Shown: positions 1-7,519 of the stretch, piece by piece
Numbering within the stretch: the stretch's first letter is position 1
Layout: every line of letters begins with the position of its first letter
Assembly (NCBI GenBank): GCA_937905835.1
Contig: CALCXK010000109.1
Location: 1 to 22,046 of the forward strand
Direction: 5' to 3'
Source of the DNA: an uncultured Ilumatobacter sp.
GTDB taxonomy: Bacteria > Actinomycetota > Acidimicrobiia > Acidimicrobiales > Ilumatobacteraceae
DNA: 22,046 nucleotides
Translations under genes and position numbers: made by a program
Notes under the pieces: model-generated
What the model saw: only the letters and a program-made list of their open reading frames with translations
Database searches by the model: none
Told to the model about the DNA's origin: nothing

Positions 1-3
1 CTG

Positions 4-24
4 CCAGTTTCGTGGCGAAACTGG
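4..24 (-). terminator. hairpin downstream of the beta-propeller lipoprotein gene
   Basis: A perfect 9-bp inverted repeat (CCAGTTTCG, loop TGG, CGAAACTGG) starts about 10 nt after the TAA stop of the minus-strand lipoprotein gene. There is no T-run after the stem, so it is a possible actinobacterial-type terminator without a U-tract, called from position and symmetry only. Confidence 0.5.
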
Positions 25-34
25 GCCACCAGCG

Positions 35-2443
35 TTACAGAGTGATCTGGTCAGTGCGGTCGAGGCTGGCGAGGTCGTTCGACTGGATGGTCGTGGGCGA
101 CAGCGTCCAGAGGTTGCCGTCGATGATCATCGTCCGCTGGATGGCGGTCTCGTAGCCGTTCCAGCTCGGCCAACACAGCTCAAAGCGTTCGAAACCGCTG
201 GTGTCGATATCAAGCCGCTCAGCGGGGACACCCCACCAGTTCTCGAGCTCGTCGACCGGAACCGGATCACAGAACAGGCCGGTTGCGCCACCCTGATCTT
301 GCGCCGTGCAGAGCTGGACCTGGCCGTGTTCCTGAGTCAACCAGAAGATCTCGCTGTCGTCGCTGAACTGCGAGCCGTCAACGACTTCGCAGTCGGTCTG
401 CCCGTTGGGTGTGTCGTCGTCTTCAGCGTGGCTGATGCGGCCCTGTTCGGTGATCCCGTCGGCGGTCACGATCAACACGATCGCGCCAGCGAACTGGTCG
501 CTGTACGACTGCAGCGGAAGCACGGCCGTGTTCGTCGGGCCCCACCAGAAGAATGCACGGTGGTCGAACTGTGCATCGCTGAACCCGTTCGGCATCGTCC
601 ACACGTCAATCTCCAGCGGGTTGGTCGGGTCGCTCACGTCGAACAGTGACACCTTGGTACCGGTTGTTCGACCGTCGTCGGTCGCGTCTTGGCCGACACC
701 GATGACGAGGTCGCCACTGATTGGATGCAGGTAGTTCGAGAAGCCCGGGATCTTGAGTTCACCCTGGACAACCATGTTGCGAGGGTCACTCAGGTCGATC
801 ACGTAGAACGGGTCGACTTGACGGAACGTCACCACGTACGCAGTGTCGTCGACGTAGCGCACCGAGAAGATGCGTTCGCCAAGCCCGAGGCCCCCGACGC
901 TGCCGATCTGTTCGAGTTGGTCACCGTTGACCTCCATCGAAACGATCTGGCTCTCGGACGACTCGGCCCACGGGGCGCCCTTCGTGGTCGCCACGTAGAA
1001 GACGCCATCGCGGTCGTTCATTGAGAACTGGTTGAGCAGGTGCCCCGCGACGGAGCCGGATGCCTCGTAGCGGGCGGCACCGGGGCCGGCGATCGAGAAG
1101 CGGTGGATTGCGGTCTCGTAGTTCTCGGCGAGCCACTCGTTGGTCTGCTCGTTGATGATCGGCGTCCAAATATTGGTCGACACGTACATCCGATCTTGCG
1201 ATGCGTAGACGGTGTCGCCTGTGGCCATCACGCTGCTCGTGCCGGTTGGCGCAACGAGGTCGGCGCCGAGGTCGAGCGTGACGATCGACAGCATGTCGAA
1301 ACCACCGAAGTCGGCGGGGGCAAACACGCTGTTGCAATCAACGAGTTGCCCCTCCTCGGTGGTGCCGTCGTTGCGGTCGATGCGAAACTCGGGCAGCCAG
1401 TCTTTCTCGGTCGAGTTGCGGACGACCTCACGGTTCGTCTCTTCGGCCTTCTGCTCGGTGCCCGGGTTCGATGGGTATAAGAAGCCGAGGTCCTGCGGCG
1501 CCGAGGTGACGACGATGCGGGCCGTGTCGCCGATTGAGCGGGCGTTGATATAGCGGCCGTCGATGCTCATCGTGTTGACCACTGCGGGTGCGTCGGGGTT
1601 CGACAGATCGACTTCGATGATCAGCGTCTGCGGGCCCTGGTAGGAGCCCGGCCCGACCGGACCACCGACTGGAAAGCCGAGCTCGACCGGGATCGATTCG
1701 TCTTCGGGTGCCAGCGCGGTTTCGGCGACGGCGTCGATGAAGGCGGGCTCCGGATAGCCGCCGTAGAACTCGCCCTGCGCGAACACGAACGCCCGGTCGC
1801 CAGCGAGGAAGATCTCGTGGCCGTAGGTGTAGGACCCGTTCTGGCCGCTGAGGGCAACTGAACCACGCTTGGTTCCCGTCGCGCCATCGTCGGCGATGTC
1901 GATGTAGTGGAGCATCTCGCCGGCGATTGCGATGATGCGGTCGCCGTCGGTCTTGACGATGTCGGGCTCGTCGACGCCGTCGACCTGGACGTTCGTCGTC
2001 GAGTACGTGCCATCGCCGCCCTTGCTGTCGCTCGAGTCGCTGGCACCGCTGCTCGGCGCGGTGTCGTCCCCAGCCGACGCCTCTGTTGCTGCGGGTGCAG
2101 CTTCGTCGACAGCAAAGTCGGCGATCGGGCCGAAGAAACCGTCGTTGACGAACCCGTACGGCCCAACTCGATCGGCACCCTCGGTGTGGACGTAGTCGAG
2201 GAAGGCCGAGCAGTCACCGAACTGCTGCAGCGCAGCTGGGGCGAAGCCGATCGGGCCCCGCGTGCCACTGCCCAGATCAGTCACTGGCAGCTCAGTGTCC
2301 AGATCGGTTGCTGACGGAGTCCCGGCAGCAGAGGTCACCGGGACCTCCGAACTTTGTGTCGACTCATCGCCCGGCCCCGTGCTGGTGCACCCCGCAGTGA
2401 CGAGCGCAAGGGCGATGAGTGGGAGTCCAATCGTGTGCTTCAT
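35..2443 (-). CDS. secreted beta-propeller domain lipoprotein (Beta_propel family)
   Basis: An 802-residue exported lipoprotein. The N-terminus has a charged start, a hydrophobic stretch and a lipobox (LVTAGC), with the lipidated cysteine at residue 19. A Ser/Thr/Asp-rich linker follows, and a second low-complexity acidic linker lies near residues 115-145. The segment STTNVQVDGVDEPDIVKTDG (about 147-166) is the hallmark opening of the Beta_propel family (PF09826 as I recall it). The rest has repeated beta-strand units ending in Asp-Pro turns (VDLSNPDAP, IDLSDPRN, FDVSDPTNP), as expected for propeller blades. The cellular role of this family is poorly defined; I infer an extracytoplasmic binding or scaffold function. 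It is a single gene with 89 bp between it and the next minus-strand gene upstream, and a hairpin follows it. No clear Shine-Dalgarno precedes the ATG. Confidence 0.88.
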   Translation of the reverse strand: MKHTIGLPLIALALVTAGCTSTGPGDESTQSSEVPVTSAAGTPSATDLDTELPVTDLGSGTRGPIGFAPAALQQFGDCSAFLDYVHTEGADRVGPYGFVNDGFFGPIADFAVDEAAPAATEASAGDDTAPSSGASDSSDSKGGDGTYSTTNVQVDGVDEPDIVKTDGDRIIAIAGEMLHYIDIADDGATGTKRGSVALSGQNGSYTYGHEIFLAGDRAFVFAQGEFYGGYPEPAFIDAVAETALAPEDESIPVELGFPVGGPVGPGSYQGPQTLIIEVDLSNPDAPAVVNTMSIDGRYINARSIGDTARIVVTSAPQDLGFLYPSNPGTEQKAEETNREVVRNSTEKDWLPEFRIDRNDGTTEEGQLVDCNSVFAPADFGGFDMLSIVTLDLGADLVAPTGTSSVMATGDTVYASQDRMYVSTNIWTPIINEQTNEWLAENYETAIHRFSIAGPGAARYEASGSVAGHLLNQFSMNDRDGVFYVATTKGAPWAESSESQIVSMEVNGDQLEQIGSVGGLGLGERIFSVRYVDDTAYVVTFRQVDPFYVIDLSDPRNMVVQGELKIPGFSNYLHPISGDLVIGVGQDATDDGRTTGTKVSLFDVSDPTNPLEIDVWTMPNGFSDAQFDHRAFFWWGPTNTAVLPLQSYSDQFAGAIVLIVTADGITEQGRISHAEDDDTPNGQTDCEVVDGSQFSDDSEIFWLTQEHGQVQLCTAQDQGGATGLFCDPVPVDELENWWGVPAERLDIDTSGFERFELCWPSWNGYETAIQRTMIIDGNLWTLSPTTIQSNDLASLDRTDQITL

Positions 2444-2532
2444 GATGTATTCGACGTTGCCAGACCCGCCCTGGTTCCTTGGGGATCCAACTTTCCGTCA
2501 CCTTGGCGGATTACGGACGAACAGTCGACGTA

Positions 2533-3399
2533 TTAGAGCTTGAAGACGCGCCGTGCGTTGCTGTGCAGGAACGGTTCCCACACCTTGTCGCGGAAGGGAA
2601 CGTCCGGCAGTGCGGCGAAGATCTGATCGAGGCTCAGACCCATCGGGTAGTAGCCGGCGTACATGATCTTGTCGGTCCCGCGTGTGTTGGCGTAGTCGAC
2701 GATCGCCTGCGGGTAGTACTTCGGGCTGAACGCCGAGGTGCAGTAGTGCAGCCCTGGGTATTTCAGCATCAGCTTCACGGCGAGCGCTTCGTCGGGTTCG
2801 GCGCCGTGGCGCATCACGATCTTCAGGTCGGGAAAATCGAAGCAGACCTGGTCAAAGTGCCGGACATGCTGGCAGTCGCCGGGGACACGCGGGCCGGGGA
2901 CACCGGCAGTGAGACAAATCGGGATGTCGAGGTCGACACAGGTCTGATAGATCGGGTAGTAGCGACGATCGCTGATCGGAACCTGCGGATTACACCCGGC
3001 GGGGAACGACGTGACCGCCTTCAGATCGTGATCCGCATGCGCTGCGCGGATCGCATGGACCGCTCCGCCAATATCGTTTGGGTCGACTTCGAGGCTGAAA
3101 TGGATGCGCTCCGGATGGCGCCGCTTCGCCTCGATCGACTGCTCATTGACATTGAACAGCCCGCTCGCAACGCCGGCCGCGTCCATCGCCGCAATGCAGG
3201 TCTCGATCACGTCCTCGTCGTCACGGGCATCATCACCAACATCGTTGAACATGTAGCCGGCCGGCATGGCAAGGGAGCCCACACCCGAGACAGTTTCGTC
3301 GTCCTTCGCCTGCGCTCGCAGAAAGGCATAGACCTCGGCCTTTTTGAACGGGAACGCAATCATCAGATCGATCGCCTGCGGATCAGTAGGAAAGCTCAT
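2533..3399 (-). CDS. amidohydrolase-2 family (TIM-barrel) protein lacking canonical metal ligands
   Basis: A 288-residue protein of the amidohydrolase_2 type (PF04909). The C-terminal half has family landmarks: DFPDLKIVMRHGAEP (about 188-202), LMLKYPGLHYCTSAFSPKYYP (about 210-230) and DKIMYAGYYPMGLSLDQI (about 243-260). The usual metal-binding features are missing. The N-terminal His-x-His is replaced by IDLMIAF (Met13, Ala15), the mid-barrel His is in LTAG, and the final Asp of the usual G-[ST]-D-[YF]-P is Tyr250 in AGYYP. From memory, a clade with this pattern is widespread in mycobacteria and related actinobacteria, so this looks like a clade trait and not damage. It lies 28 bp after the Rieske oxygenase gene on the same strand and is probably co-transcribed with it, suggesting a role in ring or sterol-like compound breakdown. 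The reaction is unknown. Confidence 0.75.
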   Translation of the reverse strand: MSFPTDPQAIDLMIAFPFKKAEVYAFLRAQAKDDETVSGVGSLAMPAGYMFNDVGDDARDDEDVIETCIAAMDAAGVASGLFNVNEQSIEAKRRHPERIHFSLEVDPNDIGGAVHAIRAAHADHDLKAVTSFPAGCNPQVPISDRRYYPIYQTCVDLDIPICLTAGVPGPRVPGDCQHVRHFDQVCFDFPDLKIVMRHGAEPDEALAVKLMLKYPGLHYCTSAFSPKYYPQAIVDYANTRGTDKIMYAGYYPMGLSLDQIFAALPDVPFRDKVWEPFLHSNARRVFKL

Positions 3400-3427
3400 G
3401 TCTGTGGTGCCTATCCAGGAGAAGTGG

Positions 3428-4462
3428 TCACGCTATGCCTGACACAGGGTGACCGGGGGTGGCGTAAAACTGGGCGGCCCAGGCGCGGAACTCGGTGATG
3501 GGCTTCTCGTAGGACGCGAGGGCTGGCGAGTCCACGAAGCGCTTGTTTTCCCAGATCGGGACGTCCTGCTCGAACTGGCGCTTCACCTCCTCGACGAACG
3601 CCGGCGCGATGGCTGCCGACAGTTTCTCACCGTCGTGGAAGAAATTCATGCGGATCGTGCAGCGCCCATCGTCAACGGGTGTGGTGGTGGACAACAACTT
3701 GATCGTGCCGAACAGCGCGAACGTCGTGACACTCGTACCCGGGCCGTACATGTCGACGTTGAGTTCGCCGGCCTCGAGTCCCTTCGGTGTTTCGTAGACG
3801 GTCTGGTTGACCACGTGGCGGATCGGGCCGTTCGCCGAGCCGTCGGCAGCCGGTTCGGCGACTGCACTGCGCACCTCGCCCAGGCCGGGCGCGCCATGGA
3901 TCGACACGAAGTGCGCCATGTCGATCGAGTTCTCGGCCATCTCCTGCCAGTACGAGCCAACCGTCCACTCCGCTGCACCGCACGGAACCATTCCGCTGTC
4001 GATCAGCGCTGGAATCTCCCACATCGGCTCGACGGCCGAATCGGGGTGGTACCAGAAGCGGAGGTGACCGTCGATCTCCGTGGTCGGATACATCCGCAGC
4101 TTGGCCTTGGCATTCGTCCGCTCGGCGAAGGGGATGGACGTGTTGGCACCGGTGCCGTCGAATTTCCACTCGTGGAACGGGCACACAATGCAGCCTGCAT
4201 GATCGGGGGTGGCGTCAACACGGCCCCCGACGCCAAGGTGGGCGCCGAGGTGGGGGCAGAACGCATCGGCGACCCGGAACTTCGTGCCGTCGTGCCATGC
4301 CACGAGTTCCTGACCGCACGCTTGGAACGAGAAGATCGCACCCGCCTTGTCGCCTGTCGCAATCAGGTCAGGCGGCAGGTCGACGAGCCTGCCCGCCGAG
4401 AACCAGCCGAACGGAATCGGTCGCGGAAATCGCACTCCGTCGATCGAAGCGTCAATGCTCAT
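3428..4462 (-). CDS. Rieske non-heme iron oxygenase, KshA-like
   Basis: A 344-residue oxygenase subunit. The Rieske [2Fe-2S] ligands are visible as Cys69-x-His71 and Cys94-x2-His97 (CPHLGAHLGVGG and CIVCPFHEWKFDG). The 22 residues between His71 and Cys94 are more than the usual 15-17, apparently a short insertion near DATPDHAG. The catalytic mononuclear iron motif follows (ENSIDMAHFVSIHG: Asp181, His184, His189). The C-terminal segment IWENKRFVDSPALASYEKPI resembles the region of KshA (3-ketosteroid 9-alpha-hydroxylase) that supplies the third, carboxylate ligand; here the aligned residue appears to be Glu319. The likely reaction is hydroxylation of a steroid or other alicyclic/aromatic substrate using electrons from a separate reductase, which is not in this window. 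It is first gene of a two-gene minus-strand unit with the amidohydrolase and is divergent from the dienoyl-CoA isomerase. The substrate is not determinable. Confidence 0.85.
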   Translation of the reverse strand: MSIDASIDGVRFPRPIPFGWFSAGRLVDLPPDLIATGDKAGAIFSFQACGQELVAWHDGTKFRVADAFCPHLGAHLGVGGRVDATPDHAGCIVCPFHEWKFDGTGANTSIPFAERTNAKAKLRMYPTTEIDGHLRFWYHPDSAVEPMWEIPALIDSGMVPCGAAEWTVGSYWQEMAENSIDMAHFVSIHGAPGLGEVRSAVAEPAADGSANGPIRHVVNQTVYETPKGLEAGELNVDMYGPGTSVTTFALFGTIKLLSTTTPVDDGRCTIRMNFFHDGEKLSAAIAPAFVEEVKRQFEQDVPIWENKRFVDSPALASYEKPITEFRAWAAQFYATPGHPVSGIA

Positions 4463-4487
4463 TGCTCTGTTCTAGCTCGCTCGGACA

Positions 4488-4501
4488 CTGCGCCCGCGCA
4501 G
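4488..4501. promoter_or_regulatory. short palindrome in the divergent promoter region
   Basis: CTGCGC-CC-GCGCAG, a perfect 6-bp dyad, lies in the 101-bp gap between the divergent Rieske oxygenase and dienoyl-CoA isomerase genes. This is where a shared regulator could bind. A GC-rich palindrome of this size can arise by chance. Confidence 0.25.
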
Positions 4502-4563
4502 CGGAGTTGCCACAGTCAGGTCTGATCGGGGTGTGACAGTTCTCATCTGCCAGGCTTGGCCAC

Positions 4564-5415
4564 ATGGGACACACTTGCTTCGACGTCGAGATCACCGACA
4601 AAGTCGGCCACATCAAGATGAACCGGCCCGAAAAGGCCAATTCGATGATCGCCGAGTTCTGGAACGAACTGCCCGAGATCGTCGACGAGATGTCGGCATC
4701 CGGTGCGGTGCGCGCCGTCGTACTCTCCGGCGAGGGGCGGCACTTCTGCTCGGGCATGGACCTCTCGGTCTTCAGCGCGTCAGGGTCCGACGTTGGCCCT
4801 GCAGCCAGCGACGCCAAGCACACCAGCCGGCGCGGCGAACGGTTCCGCTCGACGGCGATGAAGTTGCAGGATTCGTTCACTGCACTCGAGCGTGCACGGA
4901 TGCCGATCCTCTGTGCGATCCAAGGCGCCTGCGTCGGTGGTGGCATCGACATGGTGTCGGCTGCTGACCTCCGGTACGCCTCGGAGTCGGCGTACTTTTG
5001 CATCGCCGAGATCAACATCGGGATGACCGCCGACGTCGGCACGCTCCAGCGCATGCCGCGCCTCGTTCCCGAAGGAATCGTGCGCGAGCTCGCCTACACC
5101 GGCCGCAGGTGGAGCGCCGAAGAAGCCCTCGCTGCCGGATTTGTTAACAAGATCTACGCAGACCACGAGCAGTTACTCTCGGGCGTCCACGAGATCGCCG
5201 CGGAGATCACATCAAAAAGCCCGATGGCCGTCTGGGGCACCAAGAAGTCGATGCAATACAGCCAGGAGCATTCAATTGCCGACGGCCTCGAACACATCGC
5301 CACCTGGAACGCCTCAATGTTCGACACCGATGACATGGCCGAGGCATTCGCTGCACAGACGGAAAAGCGCGCTGCGGACTTCCCCGACCTTTGGGCCCAA
5401 TCACGCGGCCTCTGA
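4564..5415 (+). CDS. crotonase-family delta3,5-delta2,4-dienoyl-CoA isomerase (ECH1-like)
   Basis: A 283-residue crotonase-fold protein. The oxyanion-hole segments are HFCSGMDLS (about 60-68) and IQGACVGGGIDM (about 119-130). It can be assigned beyond generic enoyl-CoA hydratase: the segment AEINIGMTADVGTLQRMPRL matches the ECH1 signature, and the three acidic residues used by ECH1 (Asp176, Glu196, Asp204 in rat numbering) fall at Asp129, Glu149 and Asp157 with identical spacing (20 and 8). The downstream segments (TSKSPMAVWGTKKSM, YSQEHSIADGLEHIATWNASM) also follow ECH1. The enzyme shifts double bonds of 3,5-dienoyl-CoA to 2,4-dienoyl-CoA during breakdown of unsaturated acyl chains. The ATG is preceded only by a weak AGG about 10 nt upstream. 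It is monocistronic on the plus strand, facing away from the Rieske gene. Confidence 0.9.
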   Translation: MGHTCFDVEITDKVGHIKMNRPEKANSMIAEFWNELPEIVDEMSASGAVRAVVLSGEGRHFCSGMDLSVFSASGSDVGPAASDAKHTSRRGERFRSTAMKLQDSFTALERARMPILCAIQGACVGGGIDMVSAADLRYASESAYFCIAEINIGMTADVGTLQRMPRLVPEGIVRELAYTGRRWSAEEALAAGFVNKIYADHEQLLSGVHEIAAEITSKSPMAVWGTKKSMQYSQEHSIADGLEHIATWNASMFDTDDMAEAFAAQTEKRAADFPDLWAQSRGL

Positions 5416-5454
5416 TGCAGCCGCTTCACTCCTTGCCGGTAACGCGGCCCAGCG

Positions 5455-5751
5455 TCACTCCAACTCGATCGAGAGGCTCACTTCGACGGTGTCACCGGCA
5501 TCGATGCCCTCTGATTCGCGCACCGGCTTCTTGACCGGCAAGACGTAGACCTTGCGCTTGCTGTCCGGGAACACCGAGGTCCTCCATTTCGTATCGCCGA
5601 TCTGGGCGCGCACTCGGACCGAGCCGAAGCCGTTCCGCTTCGGCACCATCTCGGAGATGTCGTCTGAATCGTCAGCGGGCACCGCCAGGAAGACCCACGA
5701 ACCACCACTGTGCAAGTAGAGGTCAGCATCGAACGTGAAGGTTGCTTCCAC
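5455..5751 (-). CDS. small DUF1905-domain protein
   Basis: About 98 residues from a GTG start at 5751. The sequence TFTFDADLYLHSGGSWVFLAVP, then RNGFGSVRVRAQIGDTKWRTSVFPD, then KRKVYVLPVKKPVRESEGIDAGDTVEVSLSIE is a beta-barrel-like DUF1905 (PF08922) domain. DUF1905 is often fused to a YdeI/OmdA-type C-terminal domain; here it stands alone. The open frame continues about 68 codons upstream, but that part is antisense to the neighbouring pseudogene and crosses the 31-bp palindromic element, so the start was placed where DUF1905 homology begins. A GAAAGG sits about 13 nt upstream, slightly far for a ribosome binding site. Function is unknown. It converges with the dienoyl-CoA isomerase gene, 39 bp away. 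Confidence 0.75.
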   Translation of the reverse strand: MEATFTFDADLYLHSGGSWVFLAVPADDSDDISEMVPKRNGFGSVRVRAQIGDTKWRTSVFPDSKRKVYVLPVKKPVRESEGIDAGDTVEVSLSIELE

Positions 5752-5791
5752 AGCAGCGACCGTACCTTTCAGCCAGGTCCTGAGGGCAAAG

Positions 5792-5822
5792 TGTCCACTT
5801 CTCACCCGAGGTAGAACGGACA
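5792..5822 (+). repeat. 31-bp palindromic element, copy A
   Basis: TGTCCACTTC, then TCACCCGAGGT, then AGAACGGACA. The terminal TGTCC/GGACA arms are inverted, and the element aligns without gaps to copies at 8061-8091 and 12091-12121. It lies between the start of the DUF1905 gene (minus) and the decayed start of the deacylase pseudogene (plus), and its last base is the first base of the ACG that replaces the pseudogene's ATG. Confidence 0.7.
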
Positions 5823-6655
5823 CGCATGATCTCGTGATCCGCAACGGACGACTGGTCGACGGCACGGGTGCCGGGGCACGCATTGCCGACGTAGGAACCC
5901 GCGAGATCGACGCGACCGGCCACATCGTCACCCCCGGCTGGGTCGACATACACACACACTACGACGGCCAAGTTTCGTGGGATCCGGTGATGGAAGGGGT
6001 CGAAGACATCCCCGGTAGTGCGCTGGTCGAAGGCATTTCCTGGGACTGGGAGAGTTTCCCCGAGTACCTCGATGCATTGGAAGCACTGCCCCGCACGATT
6101 GATGTCGGCGCACAAATTCCACACGCAGCTGTGCGCGGTGAGCGCGCTCATGAGTACGACGTCACGCCTGTCGAGATCACTCGGCAGGGCTGAGACGCCG
6201 GCGCGTTCGGTTTCTCCACGTCGCGTACGTTCCTGCAGACATCCAAGCACGGTCACGTGCCCGGCACGTACTCGACGCCCGACCAGGGTCAGGGAGGCGA
6301 CGAGCCGTGGCTTGACACGCTCAACGAGATGGGGTGCCCCACCACATACACGTTGGCGCAGACCCCCGCGGATCCGACAGCATTCCGTACTGCACTTACT
6401 GCCGCCGTGAGCGCCACCGCAGCCGGGTCACCGATGACACCACAGGTTGCGGTGCGCCCAACGGGCATGCTCTACGGACTACAAAGTTCGTTTCACCCGT
6501 TCATCGCTCATCCCAGCTACCGGGCCATCCGCGACCTCCCGCTTGCCGAGCGCGCCGCCAAGCTCCGAAACCCGGAGTTCTGAGCTGCGCTGCTCGACCA
6601 TGACGTCACGATCCCCGGCGCACGCCCCGGCGGCGTCCTCCGATCGGGTCAGTGA
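5822..6655 (+). pseudogene. decayed N-acyl-D-amino-acid deacylase-type amidohydrolase
   Basis: Read in one frame, the segment keeps recognisable pieces of the D-aminoacylase-like amidohydrolase family in the right order: HDLVIRNGRLVDGTGAGARI, then VTPGWVDIHTHYDGQVSWDP (metal-binding HTH), MEGVEDIPG with WESFPEYLDALE, GAFGFSTSRTFL, LAQTPADPTAFR, PQVAVRPTGML and LPLAERAAKLRNPEF. It is clearly dead. The expected ATG is ACG (5822-5824), and TGA interrupts the frame at 6191-6193 and 6581-6583. Blocks are missing after IADV, after SWDP, after PHAAVR and after STPDQ, leaving about 277 codons against roughly 550 in intact relatives (from memory). The second TGA sits where relatives carry Arg, fitting a CGA to TGA transition. 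All pieces remain in the same frame. The family is usually cytoplasmic and hydrolyses N-acylated D-amino acids or related amides. Confidence 0.85.
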
Positions 6656-6674
6656 TAGCCGGTGACACGACTCG

Positions 6675-7385
6675 TTACACGGTGGCGACGTAGATCGTGC
6701 TCTCCGCAGTGCCGCCGGTGAGCACGTTGTCGAACACGACGACCTCGGCAACCGCCGTGTCAAAGGCGCCGTTGAGCACCGCCAGGTACTCAGCGTCTGG
6801 CGGGTCGTTCGACCAGAGCGAGAACACGCCGCCCGGTCGAATGCACCGAGCAAGACGCTCGACACCGTCGGCTTCGTAGAACGGAGCATTGCTCGGGTCG
6901 AGCAGGTGACGCGGTGAGTGATCAATGTCAACGATAATTGCGTCGAACTGGTCGGGAGCATCAGCACCGACGTCCATACCGTTCGCGGCGATCTCGAAAA
7001 AATTGCCGAGAACAAACTCGCAGCGCTTGTCGGTAGATACCGACTCACCGAGCGGGATGAGGTGACGCTCGTGCCAGTCGATCACCGGTGCAAGCGCATC
7101 AATAACGCGAAGCGATGTGACGCGTGGGTCATCCAGCACGGTCTGTGCGGTGTAGCCCAGACCGAGGCCACCGACGACGACGTCGAGCGACGTATTCGAC
7201 GTTGCAGCGAGAGCGAGGCGTGAGACGGCCTCTTCGCCGTCGGTGATCAGGCTCGACATCAAGCCGTCCTCGCCGATCTTGATTTCAAACACGTCGATCT
7301 TCAGTGTCGGTTCGAGCCGACGGCGGAGGCTGATCACGCCGATGGGTGTCTGCTGGTGATCGAGTTCTTCGAAGAGCCGGCTCAT
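6675..7385 (-). CDS. spermidine-synthase-like (SpeE-superfamily) protein
   Basis: A 236-residue class I methyltransferase-fold protein of spermidine-synthase type. Visible features are the glycine-rich nucleotide-binding loop VVVGGLGLGYTAQTVLDDP (about 89-107), an acidic strand end RVIDALAPVIDWH (about 113-125), QFDAIIVDIDHSPRHLL (about 165-181) resembling the FDVIIxDxxDP region of SpeE, and a late RPGGVFSLWSND (about 203-214). The N-terminal part (RRLEPTLKIDVFEIKIGEDGLMSSL) replaces the usual SpeE N-terminal domain. It could be a polyamine aminopropyltransferase relative or a methyltransferase; the canonical spermidine-synthase DxxDP motif is not intact, so the name stays general. The ATG start is at 7385. 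A hairpin lies 32-51 nt upstream of the start. Confidence 0.75.
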   Translation of the reverse strand: MSRLFEELDHQQTPIGVISLRRRLEPTLKIDVFEIKIGEDGLMSSLITDGEEAVSRLALAATSNTSLDVVVGGLGLGYTAQTVLDDPRVTSLRVIDALAPVIDWHERHLIPLGESVSTDKRCEFVLGNFFEIAANGMDVGADAPDQFDAIIVDIDHSPRHLLDPSNAPFYEADGVERLARCIRPGGVFSLWSNDPPDAEYLAVLNGAFDTAVAEVVVFDNVLTGGTAESTIYVATV

Positions 7386-7416
7386 CTGGTTCCACCGTCA
7401 GGATTCTCGATCACTC

Positions 7417-7436
7417 GGGCACCGTATCCGGTGCCC
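7417..7436. terminator. 8-bp stem hairpin between the MaoC and SpeE-like genes
   Basis: GGGCACCG, loop TATC, CGGTGCCC is a perfect stem with a tetraloop. Transcribed from the minus strand it lies about 84 nt after the MaoC stop and 31 nt before the next ATG. It could terminate the MaoC transcript or act in the leader of the SpeE-like gene. No T-run follows. Confidence 0.45.
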
Positions 7437-7519
7437 ACTCGACCTGAACCAGCAGTGGCGGCAGAACCCCCGCTGTTTCAGATCGGGTGAACGACTTCGA
7501 TCCATTCCTGTCTTTCGTC

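Noticed and set aside
3399..3430. Possible fourth, degenerate copy of the 31-bp palindrome (TGTC...GAAGTGGTCA)
   Set aside because: Only short pieces match, the central ACCCGAGG is absent, and the segment overlaps a start codon and a stop codon.
2479..4525. Long plus-strand open frames (339 and 358 codons) opposite the amidohydrolase and Rieske genes
   Set aside because: They are antisense shadows typical of GC-rich DNA; the minus-strand proteins have clear catalytic motifs.
6191..6583. TGA recoding (selenocysteine or Trp) in the deacylase remnant
   Set aside because: Relatives carry Leu and Arg at these positions, most intact neighbours also end in TGA, the start codon is also lost, and whole blocks are missing. 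Simple decay explains it.
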